This document shows, in pieces, positions 22,515-31,171 of a DNA stretch of 36,236 nt (within the stretch, counting starts at the first letter, position 1; the number at the start of each line of letters is the position of its first letter). A model generated the notes under the pieces. That model had not been told where the DNA came from. It worked only from the letters and a program-made list of their open reading frames with translations, and made no database searches. A program made the position numbers and the translations under genes. The stretch comes from Thermococcus sp. (GTDB lineage: Archaea; Methanobacteriota_B; Thermococci; Thermococcales; Thermococcaceae). The DNA lies in contig NZ_WAKV01000017.1 in the NCBI RefSeq assembly GCF_015523185.1, forward strand, positions 1-36,236, in the 5' to 3' direction.

Positions 22515-23162
22515 TCATCCCCTTCTCTTTATTGCCATCAGCATGACCTGGTCGGAAGCGTCTTCCGCCCGGTCGGCTATATCGCCAACCTTCGTGATTG
22601 CCTGGTTCCATATTAGCTTTGCGTATGTTGTTATGCTCTCGCTGTCGAAGACCATGGCCTTGAGCCTGTATTCAACCCTGTCTGCGTTCTCCTCGAGGTC
22701 CTCTGTTTCCTTGGCGAGCTCCAGTGCTTTGTCAACGTCCTCGTTGAGAGCTTTCACTGCCTCCATAAGCTTCTCATAGGTCTTCACGGCCTCCCTGACG
22801 AGGGCCATTATCTCGTCCTTCAACTCCTCCGGAACCCGGGGCTTGGCAAGGATAAGCGTGTGTGCAGCGCTCTCGGCCGCGTCCGCCACCTGGTCCACTA
22901 ACTCGCTCAGCCTGACGTAATCGCCTCTACTCGCAGGAAGAAAAGCCCCTTCGTAGAGCATGAGCTCTATGCTCCTCCTCAGCTTGTCCGCTTCACTCTC
23001 AAGCCTTGTGACCTCCCCTTCAAGCTCCCTCGCCTTCTCCAAATCACCGTTGAGGTACGAGTCGATGAGCATCTCGAATGCCTTAACGGTCTCGTAAACA
23101 ACTTCCAAGTGCCTATCTATTGCCTCAAAAACGTTGCTTTCCTTACCCCCGAAGATGGCCAT
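22515..23162 (-). CDS. DUF47 family PhoU-like protein, second copy
   Basis: 215 residues, all helical. It has two PhoU-like repeats with acidic metal-site helices (LEGEVTRLESEADKLRR, TEDLEENADRVEYRLK) and DQVADAAESAAHTL. ATG 23162 follows GGGGTGT; GTG 23168 is less likely. Unlike the copy at 11210 it is not next to a PiT gene but upstream of serA. It may partner the second PiT at 32445, which lacks its own DUF47 neighbour (inference). A TAAATAG box near 23194-23204 is a likely promoter inside the 3' end of the ketopantoate reductase gene. Confidence 0.85.
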   Translation of the reverse strand: MAIFGGKESNVFEAIDRHLEVVYETVKAFEMLIDSYLNGDLEKARELEGEVTRLESEADKLRRSIELMLYEGAFLPASRGDYVRLSELVDQVADAAESAAHTLILAKPRVPEELKDEIMALVREAVKTYEKLMEAVKALNEDVDKALELAKETEDLEENADRVEYRLKAMVFDSESITTYAKLIWNQAITKVGDIADRAEDASDQVMLMAIKRRG

Positions 23163-23175
23163 TTCCACACCCCGC

Positions 23176-24090
23176 TTATAGATTGGTTGAACCCCTATTT
23201 AGGTTTTCCTTCGCCTTGATGAGTGCCCATAGGAGTTCGTTCCTCGGCGCTTCGAGGCCAACAGCGTTTGCATACTCAACGATTTTGCCGTGTATGTAGT
23301 CCACCTCGGTTTTCCTGCCGCGCCATATATCCTGCAGGGTTGAGTTGTAGTTGTCCTTGGTTCTATCTATCGTGTCCCAGAGCAGTTCAAGGGGGTGAAC
23401 CTCGAACTCTATCCCAAGTTGCTGGGCAATGATACAGCCCTCCCTCGCTATCTCCACGGAGATTCCCTCAAGTTCTTGGATTTCTCTCAGCAAGCCATTC
23501 TTGGCCTCCAGAACGGTTCCGAGGCCGTTTATGACCGAGTTAACTATGACCTTCGCCCACTTCCAGCCTATTGCGTTTTCCGTGACTTTGGTATCTATCC
23601 CAGCGTCGTTGAATACCTTGGCTACCTCTTCAACGAAGTCGTCCCTCCCCGTTGGGTACTTCCCTATGACAGTTATCCCCTTTCCAGTCCACCTAACAAC
23701 TCCCCACTCCTCAAGCATGGCCCCGTTGGTTGTTATTCCTCCGATTACCCTCTCGGTGTACCTCATCGCTAGCTCCTCGTTGCCGAGACCGTTTTGAACG
23801 CTTAGAATCCACGTTCCATCGCCAATACAGTTTCTCGCGCACTCAAGGGCGCTTTTCGTTGAGTACGATTTGGTCGAGAGAACCAGTAAGTCGGGTGGTT
23901 CGTTCGGAGCATACAGCGAGGCTTTGACATTGACAGTGAATTCCTCAACACCTGTAACCTTAAGCCCCCTCTCATTTATGGTCCTTACCTGCTCCTCCCG
24001 GCCGATAAGGAGGACGTCGTTTCCAGCCCTAGCCAAAAGACCTCCGAGAAGGGAACCTATGCTTCCGGCTCCGAGCACGTAAATCCTCAT
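23176..24090 (-). CDS. panE: 2-Dehydropantoate 2-reductase (ketopantoate reductase)
   Basis: 304 residues. It reduces 2-dehydropantoate to pantoate in coenzyme A synthesis. The N-terminal Rossmann motif is [18 protein letters not shown], followed by [17 protein letters not shown] and GGITTNGA. The C-terminal helical domain has the catalytic Lys in [18 protein letters not shown] and [21 protein letters not shown], the family's substrate loop. ATG 24090 follows GAGGTGAT and is 4 bp from the upstream gene's stop, so they form an operon. Confidence 0.92.
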   Translation of the reverse strand: MRIYVLGAGSIGSLLGGLLARAGNDVLLIGREEQVRTINERGLKVTGVEEFTVNVKASLYAPNEPPDLLVLSTKSYSTKSALECARNCIGDGTWILSVQNGLGNEELAMRYTERVIGGITTNGAMLEEWGVVRWTGKGITVIGKYPTGRDDFVEEVAKVFNDAGIDTKVTENAIGWKWAKVIVNSVINGLGTVLEAKNGLLREIQELEGISVEIAREGCIIAQQLGIEFEVHPLELLWDTIDRTKDNYNSTLQDIWRGRKTEVDYIHGKIVEYANAVGLEAPRNELLWALIKAKENLNRGSTNL

Positions 24091-24094
24091 CCTA

Positions 24095-24553
24095 TCACCT
24101 CAGGAGCTTTCTAAGGTGGTTGAGCGAGTAAAGGTAAACCCCAACGAAGAGCGCCAGCTTGATGTTCTCAGGAACCCGGTAAGCTCCGATAAGGTAGAGC
24201 GCAGAGACAGGCAAAAGGCCGAAGGAAGATAGGACCCTGTTCCTCACGAGGAGGAACGGAACGGTGACCCCAAGGATTGCCTCCCATCTCCCGAGGTTGT
24301 AAAGGCCGAGGGCAATTGCAAGCCCGGTTCCACTGAGTGTAGCGTTGAGAAAGCGCTCCCAGAACCTGACGGACTGTTTCTCGTAGGGCCAGCCGAGTGC
24401 TAGTAGAAAGAAGGAAGCCAGAACCAGGCCGTATCTGGCCTTTTCCTCCAGTGGATACGTCGCTGAAAACGTGAGCAGGGCTCCGGCCGAAAAGGGCCTT
24501 GCCCTCTTTTTTATCGCCGGGATTACCATGGGAACGTAAGCGAGTCCGTACAT
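24095..24553 (-). CDS. Multi-span membrane protein, unknown function
   Basis: 152 residues with about five hydrophobic segments and few charges, apart from a KKRARP loop near residue 17 and a basic C-terminus (NHLRKLLR). No family recognised. I chose ATG 24553 because GCGGTGGGAG lies just upstream; a start at 24583 would precede the predicted initiation site. It forms an operon with panE, which does not by itself reveal its role; a pantoate or CoA-related transporter cannot be claimed. Confidence 0.72.
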   Translation of the reverse strand: MYGLAYVPMVIPAIKKRARPFSAGALLTFSATYPLEEKARYGLVLASFFLLALGWPYEKQSVRFWERFLNATLSGTGLAIALGLYNLGRWEAILGVTVPFLLVRNRVLSSFGLLPVSALYLIGAYRVPENIKLALFVGVYLYSLNHLRKLLR

Positions 24554-24569
24554 GCTCCCACCGCAAGCG

Positions 24570-24590
24570 TTTAAAGAGTCCACCTTAAAT
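24570..24590. promoter_or_regulatory. Crossed divergent TATA boxes, membrane gene and trmJ
   Basis: TTTAAA (24570-24575) is centred 26.5 bases before ATG 24599, so trmJ is predicted leaderless. ATTTAA on the minus strand (24590-24585) fits a start near 24562 for the membrane gene. The boxes are 15 bp apart, so the two initiation complexes would overlap. Confidence 0.5.
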
Positions 24591-24598
24591 GCATACCG

Positions 24599-25297
24599 AT
24601 GCTCTCGGTAGTTCTCGTTGAACCAGAGGGGCCGGCCAACGTGGGCATGGTGGCAAGGACGATGAAGAACTTCGGCCTTTCGAGGTTAGTCCTGATAAAC
24701 CCGAACGTAACTGAGGAGAGCTACAGGTACGCGGTTCATGCGAGGGACGTTCTTGAAAATGCCCTCGTGCTTGAGAACTTTGAGGAAGCGCTTGAGCTCT
24801 TCGATTTAACCGTTGGAACGACCGGAAAGCCGGGCAGGGGTTTCATACCCTACCGCGCTCCTCTGTATCCATGGGAGCTTAGAGAAACCCTTAATGGCTA
24901 CCCAGGTAAGGTCGGGCTCTTCTTTGGGAGGGAAAGCATCGGCCTGAAGAACGAGGAACTCGAGGCGATGGACTTGGTCGTTACAATCCCCACGAGCGAA
25001 GATTATCCAGTCATGAACCTGGCCCAGGCCGTTGCGATAATCCTCTATGAATTAGCTAAGGAAACGCCGGCAAGGGAGCTTTCCCTTGAGCCCGCCACAG
25101 CCCGCGAAAAGGAGGAGCTGGTTAGAATATGGATGAGGTTGTTAGAGGTTCTCAACTATCCCAGGGACCGGGAGAGAAGAGAGGTGTTTATCAAGGTCTT
25201 CAGGAAGGCTGTAGGGAGGGCCTTCCTCTACGGGAGGGAAGTTCACACCCTAATCGGACCCCTTAGAAGGGCCGTTAAAAGGCTGGAGGAATGTTGA
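24599..25297 (+). CDS. trmJ: tRNA 2'-O-methyltransferase, TrmJ family (SPOUT)
   Basis: 232 residues. TrmJ methylates the ribose of tRNA nucleotide 32. SPOUT motifs: VEPEGPANVGMVARTMKNFG (motif 1, catalytic Arg), LFFGRESIGLKNEEL (motif 2) and TSEDYPVMNLAQAVAIILYEL (motif 3, knot). The C-terminal helical extension of about 60 residues is typical of TrmJ. It is predicted leaderless. The ogt gene begins at the next base after its stop. Confidence 0.88.
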   Translation: MLSVVLVEPEGPANVGMVARTMKNFGLSRLVLINPNVTEESYRYAVHARDVLENALVLENFEEALELFDLTVGTTGKPGRGFIPYRAPLYPWELRETLNGYPGKVGLFFGRESIGLKNEELEAMDLVVTIPTSEDYPVMNLAQAVAIILYELAKETPARELSLEPATAREKEELVRIWMRLLEVLNYPRDRERREVFIKVFRKAVGRAFLYGREVHTLIGPLRRAVKRLEEC

Positions 25298-25822
25298 ATG
25301 CTCTCCATTGAGAGGTTTAATGTCAACGGCCGGGACGTCTGGGTTGGTGTAATCTTTCACGGGAGGATTCAGGGGGTAAGCTTCGCCTTCACGAGGGGAA
25401 AACTGCTGGAGAGAGTTAGTAATCTAGCGGAGTTCCTTCGGAAGAGGGGGGTAAGCCTTTCCCTCGACGTCCAGCCGAGCAACTACACGGGGCTGGTTTA
25501 CCGAGTTATGGTCGGCGACCTTGACAACGAAGAGGCCCTGGAGGAGCTTTCCTTTGAGGGGATAACGCCCTTTGAGAGGCGGGTTTACGAATGGCTCACA
25601 AAAAACGTTAAAAGAGGGGCCGTTATAACCTATGGTAACCTTGCCAGGGCCCTGGAAACGTCGCCGAGAGCTATTGGCGGGGCGATGAAAAGGAATCCCT
25701 ATCCAATAATCGTTCCCTGTCACAGGGTCGTGGCCAGCGACGGCATAGGCCACTACAGCTCTGGAATTGAGGAGAAGAGGTTCCTACTCGAACTCGAGGG
25801 GGTGAAAGAATGGACAAGCTGA
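25298..25822 (+). CDS. ogt: Methylated-DNA-[protein]-cysteine S-methyltransferase
   Basis: 174 residues. It repairs O6-alkylguanine by transferring the alkyl group to its own Cys141 in the motif IIVPCHRVV. ITYGNLARAL and SPRAIGGAMKRNP form the DNA-binding helix-turn-helix with the Arg finger, and the late SSGIEEKRFLLELEG closes the site. Length and Cys position agree with the characterised T. kodakarensis enzyme. Second gene of the trmJ-ogt-TPR operon; the last 13 bp overlap the next gene. Confidence 0.94.
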   Translation: MLSIERFNVNGRDVWVGVIFHGRIQGVSFAFTRGKLLERVSNLAEFLRKRGVSLSLDVQPSNYTGLVYRVMVGDLDNEEALEELSFEGITPFERRVYEWLTKNVKRGAVITYGNLARALETSPRAIGGAMKRNPYPIIVPCHRVVASDGIGHYSSGIEEKRFLLELEGVKEWTS

Positions 25823-26826
25823 AAGCCTATATAATAGGCTTCCTGATTGCAGTCTTAGGCGTTGCAGGGTTCATCGTCTATAAGTGGGGCTGGATAAAGC
25901 TTCTCCAGGTGATTCTGGCAATTGGATTCGTTGGCTTTACCCTTGCGTTGTTGTTCTTTACGGCTCTGACACTCTACGCCGAGAGCTGGAAGTATGGAGT
26001 AATCCTCGCCGTTCTGACCGCTATTGCGGGCTACGGCTCGTACCTTGTTTTAACATGGCGGAATCTCAAGATAGTTGGGGGGATAATAGCCTTCTTCATA
26101 TTCCTCTTCGCCTTTGGAATCTGGTACATCAGCGAGCCTGATTTGAGCATAGCTGACCGTTTCCGCCCGGCTGAAAAGCTTGAGAAAATGGGTCGCTACA
26201 GGCAGGCCGCGAGGAAATACGAAAAAGCTGGAAACTACGAAAAGGCCGCTGAGATGTACCTCAAGCTTGGCTGGCTTGAGAGCGCGGCGTGGGCCTACGA
26301 GAAGGCTGGCAAATACGAGAAGGCCGCTGAGCTCTACGAGCAACTTTACGAGAAGGAGAAGGACACCTACTACCTAAAGGAGGCCCACGAGTACTGGAAG
26401 AAGGCTGGAAACATGGAGAAAGCAGCGAAAGCCCTTGAGAAGTACGCCGAGGAAGAGCCCTGGTTCTGGGAGGACGTTGCCAAGCTCTACGAGGAACTTG
26501 GAAACGAGGAAAAAGCTAGAGAAGCATGGGAGAAAGCCCTTGAGTACTACAAAAAGGAAGCCGAGGAGGAAGGCGTCTTCTGGGAGGACGTTGGGAACAT
26601 AGCTAGAAAACTCGGTATGGAAGAACTCGCGAGGGAAGCTTACCAGAAGTTCCTCGAATACTGCCTGAAGGAAGCTGAGAAGGACCCGATGTGGTGGAAG
26701 CACGTGGCGGAGGCATACGAGTACCTCGGCGAGAAGGAGAAGGCCGAGGAAGCTAGAAGGAAGTACGAAGAGTACAGACAGAGGATTATGAGGGCCAACG
26801 AGGAGACATCGCACTTCCCCGAATAA
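25810..26826 (+). CDS. Membrane-anchored TPR protein
   Basis: 338 residues. Four hydrophobic segments fill the first ~108 residues, then a charged domain of about 220 residues with at least five TPR-like units. Examples are MGRYRQAARKYEKAGNY, LGWLESAAWAYEKAGKY, AGNMEKAAKALEKYAEE and LGNEEKAREAWEKALEY. The repeat domain presumably faces the cytoplasm and docks partner proteins at the membrane. It overlaps ogt by 13 bp with GGGGGTGAAAG as ribosome binding site, so it is co-expressed. Partner unknown. Confidence 0.85.
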   Translation: MDKLKAYIIGFLIAVLGVAGFIVYKWGWIKLLQVILAIGFVGFTLALLFFTALTLYAESWKYGVILAVLTAIAGYGSYLVLTWRNLKIVGGIIAFFIFLFAFGIWYISEPDLSIADRFRPAEKLEKMGRYRQAARKYEKAGNYEKAAEMYLKLGWLESAAWAYEKAGKYEKAAELYEQLYEKEKDTYYLKEAHEYWKKAGNMEKAAKALEKYAEEEPWFWEDVAKLYEELGNEEKAREAWEKALEYYKKEAEEEGVFWEDVGNIARKLGMEELAREAYQKFLEYCLKEAEKDPMWWKHVAEAYEYLGEKEKAEEARRKYEEYRQRIMRANEETSHFPE

Positions 26827-26917
26827 GGTTGAACCCGTTTGGTTTTAATTCTTCCCACTCTTCACTCAAATATTTTAAACTTTTAGCTCAGATTTAATTT
26901 GATTGGAGGTGTCCTCA
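26827..26917 (+). promoter_or_regulatory. Promoter of the CBS-antiporter operon
   Basis: ATATTTTAAAC (26871-26881) is a TATA-like element. GGAGGTG (26905-26911) is the ribosome binding site that decides the GTG start at 26918. The T-rich GGTTTTAATTCTTCC after 26826 may end the upstream operon. Confidence 0.45.
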
Positions 26918-27388
26918 GTGACCAGCGAGAATGGGGAAAGGCCAAAACTTAACATCGCAAAGCTGTCCAAGATGCCCATAAGGTTGGCTATGGAGGAGAA
27001 GTTCTTACGTCTAAAACCAGAGGACAGGATTGAGGACCTGATAAAGGGTCTCGAACACAGAACCTGCGCGGTGGTAACGGATGAATCCGGAAAGTTGCTG
27101 GGCTTTATTTCCGTTGATGAAATCATAAATCTCCTGCTACCTCCTTCAGACTACGTTCTCGTTGGGCTTGAAGCACTTAAAGAGGCTCACTTTGACTGGG
27201 ACCGGCCGGTTAAGGAGATAATGAACCCGAGGCCGATAACGCTTTCTCCCCACGATACTCTCGGCTATGCCCTGGGGATGATGCTTGAGACAGGCGTAAG
27301 GCAGTTTCCCGTCGTTGAGAAAAAGAAGGTCGTTGGAACGTTCTCTGCCCAGAGCGTTATAAGGCTCCTCAGGGTTTTCGCACGGTGA
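26918..27388 (+). CDS. Protein with two CBS domains
   Basis: 156 residues. Two CBS motifs, around residues 25-75 (EDRIEDLIKGLEHRTCAVVTDESGKLLGFIS) and 95-150 (VKEIMNPRPITLSPHDTLGYALGMMLETGVRQFPVV), form one Bateman module that binds adenine nucleotides. The GTG start follows GGAGGTG; a TTG at 26903 overlaps that site and is unlikely. It lies 6 bp upstream of the antiporter gene, so it probably senses energy charge for that transporter (inference). Confidence 0.87.
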   Translation: MTSENGERPKLNIAKLSKMPIRLAMEEKFLRLKPEDRIEDLIKGLEHRTCAVVTDESGKLLGFISVDEIINLLLPPSDYVLVGLEALKEAHFDWDRPVKEIMNPRPITLSPHDTLGYALGMMLETGVRQFPVVEKKKVVGTFSAQSVIRLLRVFAR

Positions 27389-27394
27389 GGAAAG

Positions 27395-28522
27395 TTGATT
27401 GAACTGATACTTTACCTTGCACTTATGCTACTCACGGCGGAAACCTTTGGCTGGCTCTTTTCGAGAATCGGACAGCCAGTTGTTCTCGGTCAGATAGTTG
27501 GAGGAATACTGCTTGGGCTGGCCTTCCCGCCAACGGAGGAAGTGAAGGATATCTCCATGATAGGCGTTCTCATGCTCCTTTTCTTGGCGGGTCTTGAGAG
27601 CAGTGTGGAGGAGTTGAGGCAGGCCGGGAAGAGTGGCTTTTCGGTGGCCTTTGTCGGCGTTGTCGTTGCCTTTGCCATGGGCTTTGCGGTGACTTACCCT
27701 TTCAAAGGCTTTGACCAGGCCCTGCTTTACGGTGCCCTTACCACTCCCACGAGTGTTAGCTTAACCGTCAGGGTTCTTATGGAAATGGACAGGCTTAAGA
27801 GCAGAGAGGGAACGACTATCCTAACTGCCGCGATAGTTGATGACATACTCGGCATAATCGTTCTAACGGTCGTCATATCATCGCTCGTCTCCGGTGGGGT
27901 TAGCGTTCTCAGTCTCGTGGAAATCCTCGTTAAGGTTGGGGTTTTTATAGCGGTCATGGTCTTCGTTATGCCGAGGGTTCTTGACTATGCCCTCAGGAAG
28001 GTCGTCAGGATAGGCTTTGCCGACTCTACCGTTACACTCTCGATGGCGGCCCTCTTCGGCTTTGCATACCTCGCCGAGCACATGAACCTCGCCTCAATAC
28101 TCGGTGCTTACCTCCTCGGTCTTGCACTCAGCGAGACGGAGTTCAGGAAGCCGATTTTTGAGCACGCAAGGATAATAGCCCATTCCGTTTTCGTTCCGCT
28201 GTTCTTCGTCGATGTGGGTATGAACATCCCTGTGAAGGATTTGAGGAGTGCTGGCCTCTTTGCCCTGCTGTTTGCACTCGTGGCAATAGCGAGCAAGGTA
28301 ATAGGCTGTGGAGTCGGGGCCCTGATTAGTGGTATGAACGCTAGGGAATCCCTTAGGGTTGGTGTGGGGATGATTCCTAGGATGGGAGTTGAACTGGCAA
28401 TGCTGGCGATAGCAATGAAGGCCGGCATAGTTGGAAGCGATGCATATCTCGTAATTGTCCTCATGATATTCCTCAGCACCCTCGTTACCCCACCTCTCCT
28501 CAAGCTGGCTTTTAGGGATTAA
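27395..28522 (+). CDS. Cation:proton antiporter, CPA2 family
   Basis: 375 residues, about 12 membrane segments, exchanging Na+ or K+ for H+. The family core is visible: GQIVGGILLGLAFP early, FLAGLESSVEELR, TPTSVSLTVRVLMEM, and TAAIVDDILGIIVL with the adjacent Asp pair that is the ion site of electrogenic CPA2 members. The TTG start follows GGTGAGG. No C-terminal TrkA/RCK domain is present; the separate CBS protein upstream may fill the regulatory role. The stop overlaps the convergent small gene by 4 bp. Confidence 0.9.
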   Translation: MIELILYLALMLLTAETFGWLFSRIGQPVVLGQIVGGILLGLAFPPTEEVKDISMIGVLMLLFLAGLESSVEELRQAGKSGFSVAFVGVVVAFAMGFAVTYPFKGFDQALLYGALTTPTSVSLTVRVLMEMDRLKSREGTTILTAAIVDDILGIIVLTVVISSLVSGGVSVLSLVEILVKVGVFIAVMVFVMPRVLDYALRKVVRIGFADSTVTLSMAALFGFAYLAEHMNLASILGAYLLGLALSETEFRKPIFEHARIIAHSVFVPLFFVDVGMNIPVKDLRSAGLFALLFALVAIASKVIGCGVGALISGMNARESLRVGVGMIPRMGVELAMLAIAMKAGIVGSDAYLVIVLMIFLSTLVTPPLLKLAFRD

Positions 28523-28713
28523 AAAACATCTCCCCCGTCCTCAAGCTCTCTAAGCTCCTCCTCTATTTCTTTCTCCTTTCTTTCGGCATATTTCTCAAAA
28601 TAGACAGTGAGTAAGTAAACTAAGATTATCATGATGACAATCGCTATAAACCCAAAAATGAGCCCCTTCGGAGTTATTGTTCCTCCAGCTGGTGGAGGTC
28701 CGGGCAGTGGCAT
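28519..28713 (-). CDS. Small single-span membrane protein
   Basis: 64 residues: a Pro/Gly-rich head ([13 protein letters not shown]), one membrane segment (about 18-37) and a strongly acidic, helical tail ([17 protein letters not shown]). Start ATG 28713 follows GGGGGAAT. The coding pattern is convincing despite its size, but no family is recognised. The 4-bp overlap with the antiporter stop is convergent. Confidence 0.65.
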   Translation of the reverse strand: MPLPGPPPAGGTITPKGLIFGFIAIVIMIILVYLLTVYFEKYAERKEKEIEEELRELEDGGDVF

Positions 28714-28802
28714 TTTTATTCCCCCATAAATTTGATGGAATTCGTTGTAAAGTTTCCGCCAACCTTTTTAAGAATGGGGACAAACCAGAGCAGGTGGTAG
28801 AT

Positions 28803-29138
28803 ATGATGGGGATGAACCCGAGGCAGATGAAGAAGCTCATGAGACAGCTCGGCATAAAAATGGAGGAGCTTGAGGGTGTTAATGAGGTAGTTTTGAGACT
28901 TGAGGGCAAGGAAATAGTTCTCAAAGATCCCGTTGTCACGGTCATGGTGGTTCAGGGTGAGAAGACCTATCAGATTGTTCCGGGAAGCGAGGAAGTTAGG
29001 GAAGTCCTTGAGATTCCGGAGGAAGATGTCCAGCTCGTCATGGAGCAGGCTGGCGTTGACAGGGAAACCGCACTCAAGGCATTGAAAGAAACGAAAGGGG
29101 ACATAGCGGAGGCCATACTTAAGCTGACAGGTGAGTAA
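28803..29138 (+). CDS. nac: Nascent polypeptide-associated complex protein (archaeal NAC)
   Basis: 111 residues. Archaeal NAC is a homodimer that binds nascent chains at the ribosome. The head [23 protein letters not shown] is typical, followed by a NAC barrel (about 25-70) and a C-terminal UBA domain ([33 protein letters not shown]). ATG 28803 follows GGTGGTAGAT. CTTTTTAAG near 28764-28772 is a probable TATA box. Its stop directly abuts the end of the convergent AhpD-like gene. Confidence 0.93.
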   Translation: MMGMNPRQMKKLMRQLGIKMEELEGVNEVVLRLEGKEIVLKDPVVTVMVVQGEKTYQIVPGSEEVREVLEIPEEDVQLVMEQAGVDRETALKALKETKGDIAEAILKLTGE

Positions 29139-29486
29139 TCATTCTTTTTCGAACTTCTCTATTGCCTTCATCAGCGGGATGAGGTGCATTAATGCAGGAC
29201 CACCCGCCATGAGAACTGCGACAAGGCCTGCCTCGATGAGTTCCTCGGGCTTTGCTCCAGCTTCAAGTGCCTTCTGAGTGTGGAGGTAGATGCACCACTC
29301 ACATCCGGCTGAAATGCCAAGGGCGAGTGCTATGAGCTCCTTCTCGCGCGTTGTTAGTGCCTTGTTGTCAAGGGTCTCACGGAGGAACCTCGAGAAGGCG
29401 GCAATCTCTTTCGGGTGCTCTTTTCCAAGTTTGTCGAGGAGCTCTTCGATTTCCTTAAGCTTGACCTCAACCTCTGAGTACTCCAC
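29139..29486 (-). CDS. Carboxymuconolactone decarboxylase/AhpD-like protein
   Basis: 115 residues. The CMD motif ISAGCEWCIYLHTQKALEAGA contains the redox pair CxxC and a following His, as in AhpD-type disulfide reductases. Helices TTREKELIALALG and PEELIEAGLVAVLMAGGPAL complete the fold. It likely helps remove peroxide or relay thiols. I chose GTG 29486 because GGTGAT lies 4 bases upstream; GTG 29495 lies inside that site. Confidence 0.85.
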   Translation of the reverse strand: MEYSEVEVKLKEIEELLDKLGKEHPKEIAAFSRFLRETLDNKALTTREKELIALALGISAGCEWCIYLHTQKALEAGAKPEELIEAGLVAVLMAGGPALMHLIPLMKAIEKFEKE

Positions 29487-29547
29487 GGAAATCACCGAAA
29501 TAATATGAATGAGGGAAGTCCTTAAGGTTTTCCTGAACCAGTAGTTT

Positions 29548-31089
29548 TTAACTACTCGTTGGCACTATCCCCTGCCTGCGCATCTTGAGAATATCGTCTA
29601 TCACGTCTATCAGTCCGGCTATTATCTCGTCGTACTTACCACCATCTGTTCCGTAAACTTCCTTTAGTTTATCCTGCAGTATAAAAATGTCCTCGGTATC
29701 GAGGTCGAGTATTTTCTGGGCTTCCCTTGCAATGGCTCTCAGGGTAACTCCTCTCGTTCTTTTGTCGTCTAGTAATTTCAGAATGAGCTTTAGCATTCCT
29801 GACAGCATCTCCTTTGAGGATATCCTGTCTGAGAGTCTGGCCATTAGCTCGATTGCCCCTTCTACATCTCTCTCCTTTCCGGACTTGAGGAGTGTATCAA
29901 GCAAGCTCGTGAAGAACTTCGAAGTTCCTGGGTAGAGGGCGTAGATGTCAGCCAAGACCTTTGCAGCTGTTTCCCTCGCCCACGGGTTCTTGCTCTTCAG
30001 GAAGTCTCCTAGAACGGGCAGAATCCGGTAGGCATCGCTCGGCGTCAGGTGACTCGTCAGCCTGGTCACAATCCATAGGGCATCTAATCTTCTGCTGTAG
30101 TCCTCGCTTTCGAGCATGCTTAGAACCTTATCCATCACATCCGGGTCTAGCTTTGCCATTTCAGCAACTATCTCCGTCTTTCCAGCGTCTAATAACCTTT
30201 CAACGTCATCTATGCTGTACTGTGTTATCTCCATTCTCTTCTTTGCGTCCGTCTCGCTTATCAGCTCTTCTTTTGTTACGGTGCTCTTTTCGAGCTTTTC
30301 GAGGACCTGGGAAGCCTTAAGGCCAAGCTTAACGTCACCTTTCAGCTCTTTTATCCGGGTTATGGCTTTCAGCTTGTTCCTTGTGCTTATCTCCTTCTCG
30401 CGTGAGAGCATCCTCTCAATTGAGTACAGAGCTCTCTCAACCACGTAAGGGTCGGGATGAGCTAAAAGGTCTGCGACACCCTCAAAGATTTCGTTCAGGA
30501 CTTTCCTGTCTTCAGTTTTCATTGCCATCTCAGTCAAGGCTGTTATCGCGGCGCTCTGGACTTCCTTCTTCTTACTTGAGCCAATGAGGGAGAACAGCCA
30601 GCGGATTATCTTGTAGGCTATCTTCGCGACTTTTGCACCGAGTTTTCCAAGCCCTTCGGCCGCGTATTCGCCCAGTATGGGAACCCCGGACTTGACGACC
30701 TCTTTTAGGGTGTCCGTAACTCTCTCGTATTCTTCATCACTGAGCTCACCAGTTTCGAGGAGAGCGTTTATAAACTCGAGGGCTTTTAGTGCTACTCTTT
30801 CATCGTCGTCCTTTACAAGCTCGAGCACGCCCTCTAGGGCAAGCTTTTTTCTCTCGCCTTCAAGTTTTCCCTCGGAGAGCATGTCGGTTAAAACCTGAAT
30901 GGCGTTTGTCCTTACGTGGGGGTTTTCATCCCTCAGGAGCTCGAAGAGTATCCTAAAGGCCTTGTCGTACTGCTCCGCAAGGGCCTTAACCTCTTTGAGG
31001 TGCCAGGTGAGTAAGTCCTTCCTGATACCCTCTTTGTCGATTATTATATCGCCACCCTTCAGCACGGCAAGAAGCGTCAAACCCAGCAT
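29548..31089 (-). CDS. Long HEAT-like helical repeat protein
   Basis: 513 residues of repeated helix pairs resembling HEAT/ARM units, for example LLRDENPHVRTNAIQVLTDML, LVKDDDERVALKALEFINALL, LLAHPDPYVVERALYSIERML and FLKSKNPWARETAAKVLADIY. The conserved D/N-P-xVR turn is clear in several. There is no signal peptide; a short hydrophobic stretch at MLGLTLLAVL is too brief to be sure of. Start ATG follows GGGGGACG. Monocistronic, divergent from hflX. Probably a scaffold; function unknown. Confidence 0.82.
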   Translation of the reverse strand: MLGLTLLAVLKGGDIIIDKEGIRKDLLTWHLKEVKALAEQYDKAFRILFELLRDENPHVRTNAIQVLTDMLSEGKLEGERKKLALEGVLELVKDDDERVALKALEFINALLETGELSDEEYERVTDTLKEVVKSGVPILGEYAAEGLGKLGAKVAKIAYKIIRWLFSLIGSSKKKEVQSAAITALTEMAMKTEDRKVLNEIFEGVADLLAHPDPYVVERALYSIERMLSREKEISTRNKLKAITRIKELKGDVKLGLKASQVLEKLEKSTVTKEELISETDAKKRMEITQYSIDDVERLLDAGKTEIVAEMAKLDPDVMDKVLSMLESEDYSRRLDALWIVTRLTSHLTPSDAYRILPVLGDFLKSKNPWARETAAKVLADIYALYPGTSKFFTSLLDTLLKSGKERDVEGAIELMARLSDRISSKEMLSGMLKLILKLLDDKRTRGVTLRAIAREAQKILDLDTEDIFILQDKLKEVYGTDGGKYDEIIAGLIDVIDDILKMRRQGIVPTSS

Positions 31090-31141
31090 AGTCGTCCCCC
31101 TACGTATTACGGCGTGTTAGGATTTAAGCTTAGCCCAAAGG

Positions 31142-31150
31142 GTTATTAAG
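31142..31150 (+). promoter_or_regulatory. TATA box of leaderless hflX
   Basis: GTTATTAAGG is centred about 26 bases before ATG 31172, with no Shine-Dalgarno between. A nearer ATG at 31161 is out of frame and hits a stop at once. Confidence 0.55.
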
Positions 31151-31171
31151 GTTCTATCTCATGGGCCAACG

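Noticed and set aside
22510-22611. Long N-terminal extension of serA
   Set aside because: It overlaps the DUF47 gene in another frame and has no resemblance to the dehydrogenase family; ATG 22509 gives the usual length.
24168-24566. 132-residue open frame on the minus strand over the membrane protein gene
   Set aside because: Charged, basic composition typical of a shadow frame; the overlapping frame encodes regular membrane segments with a good ribosome binding site.
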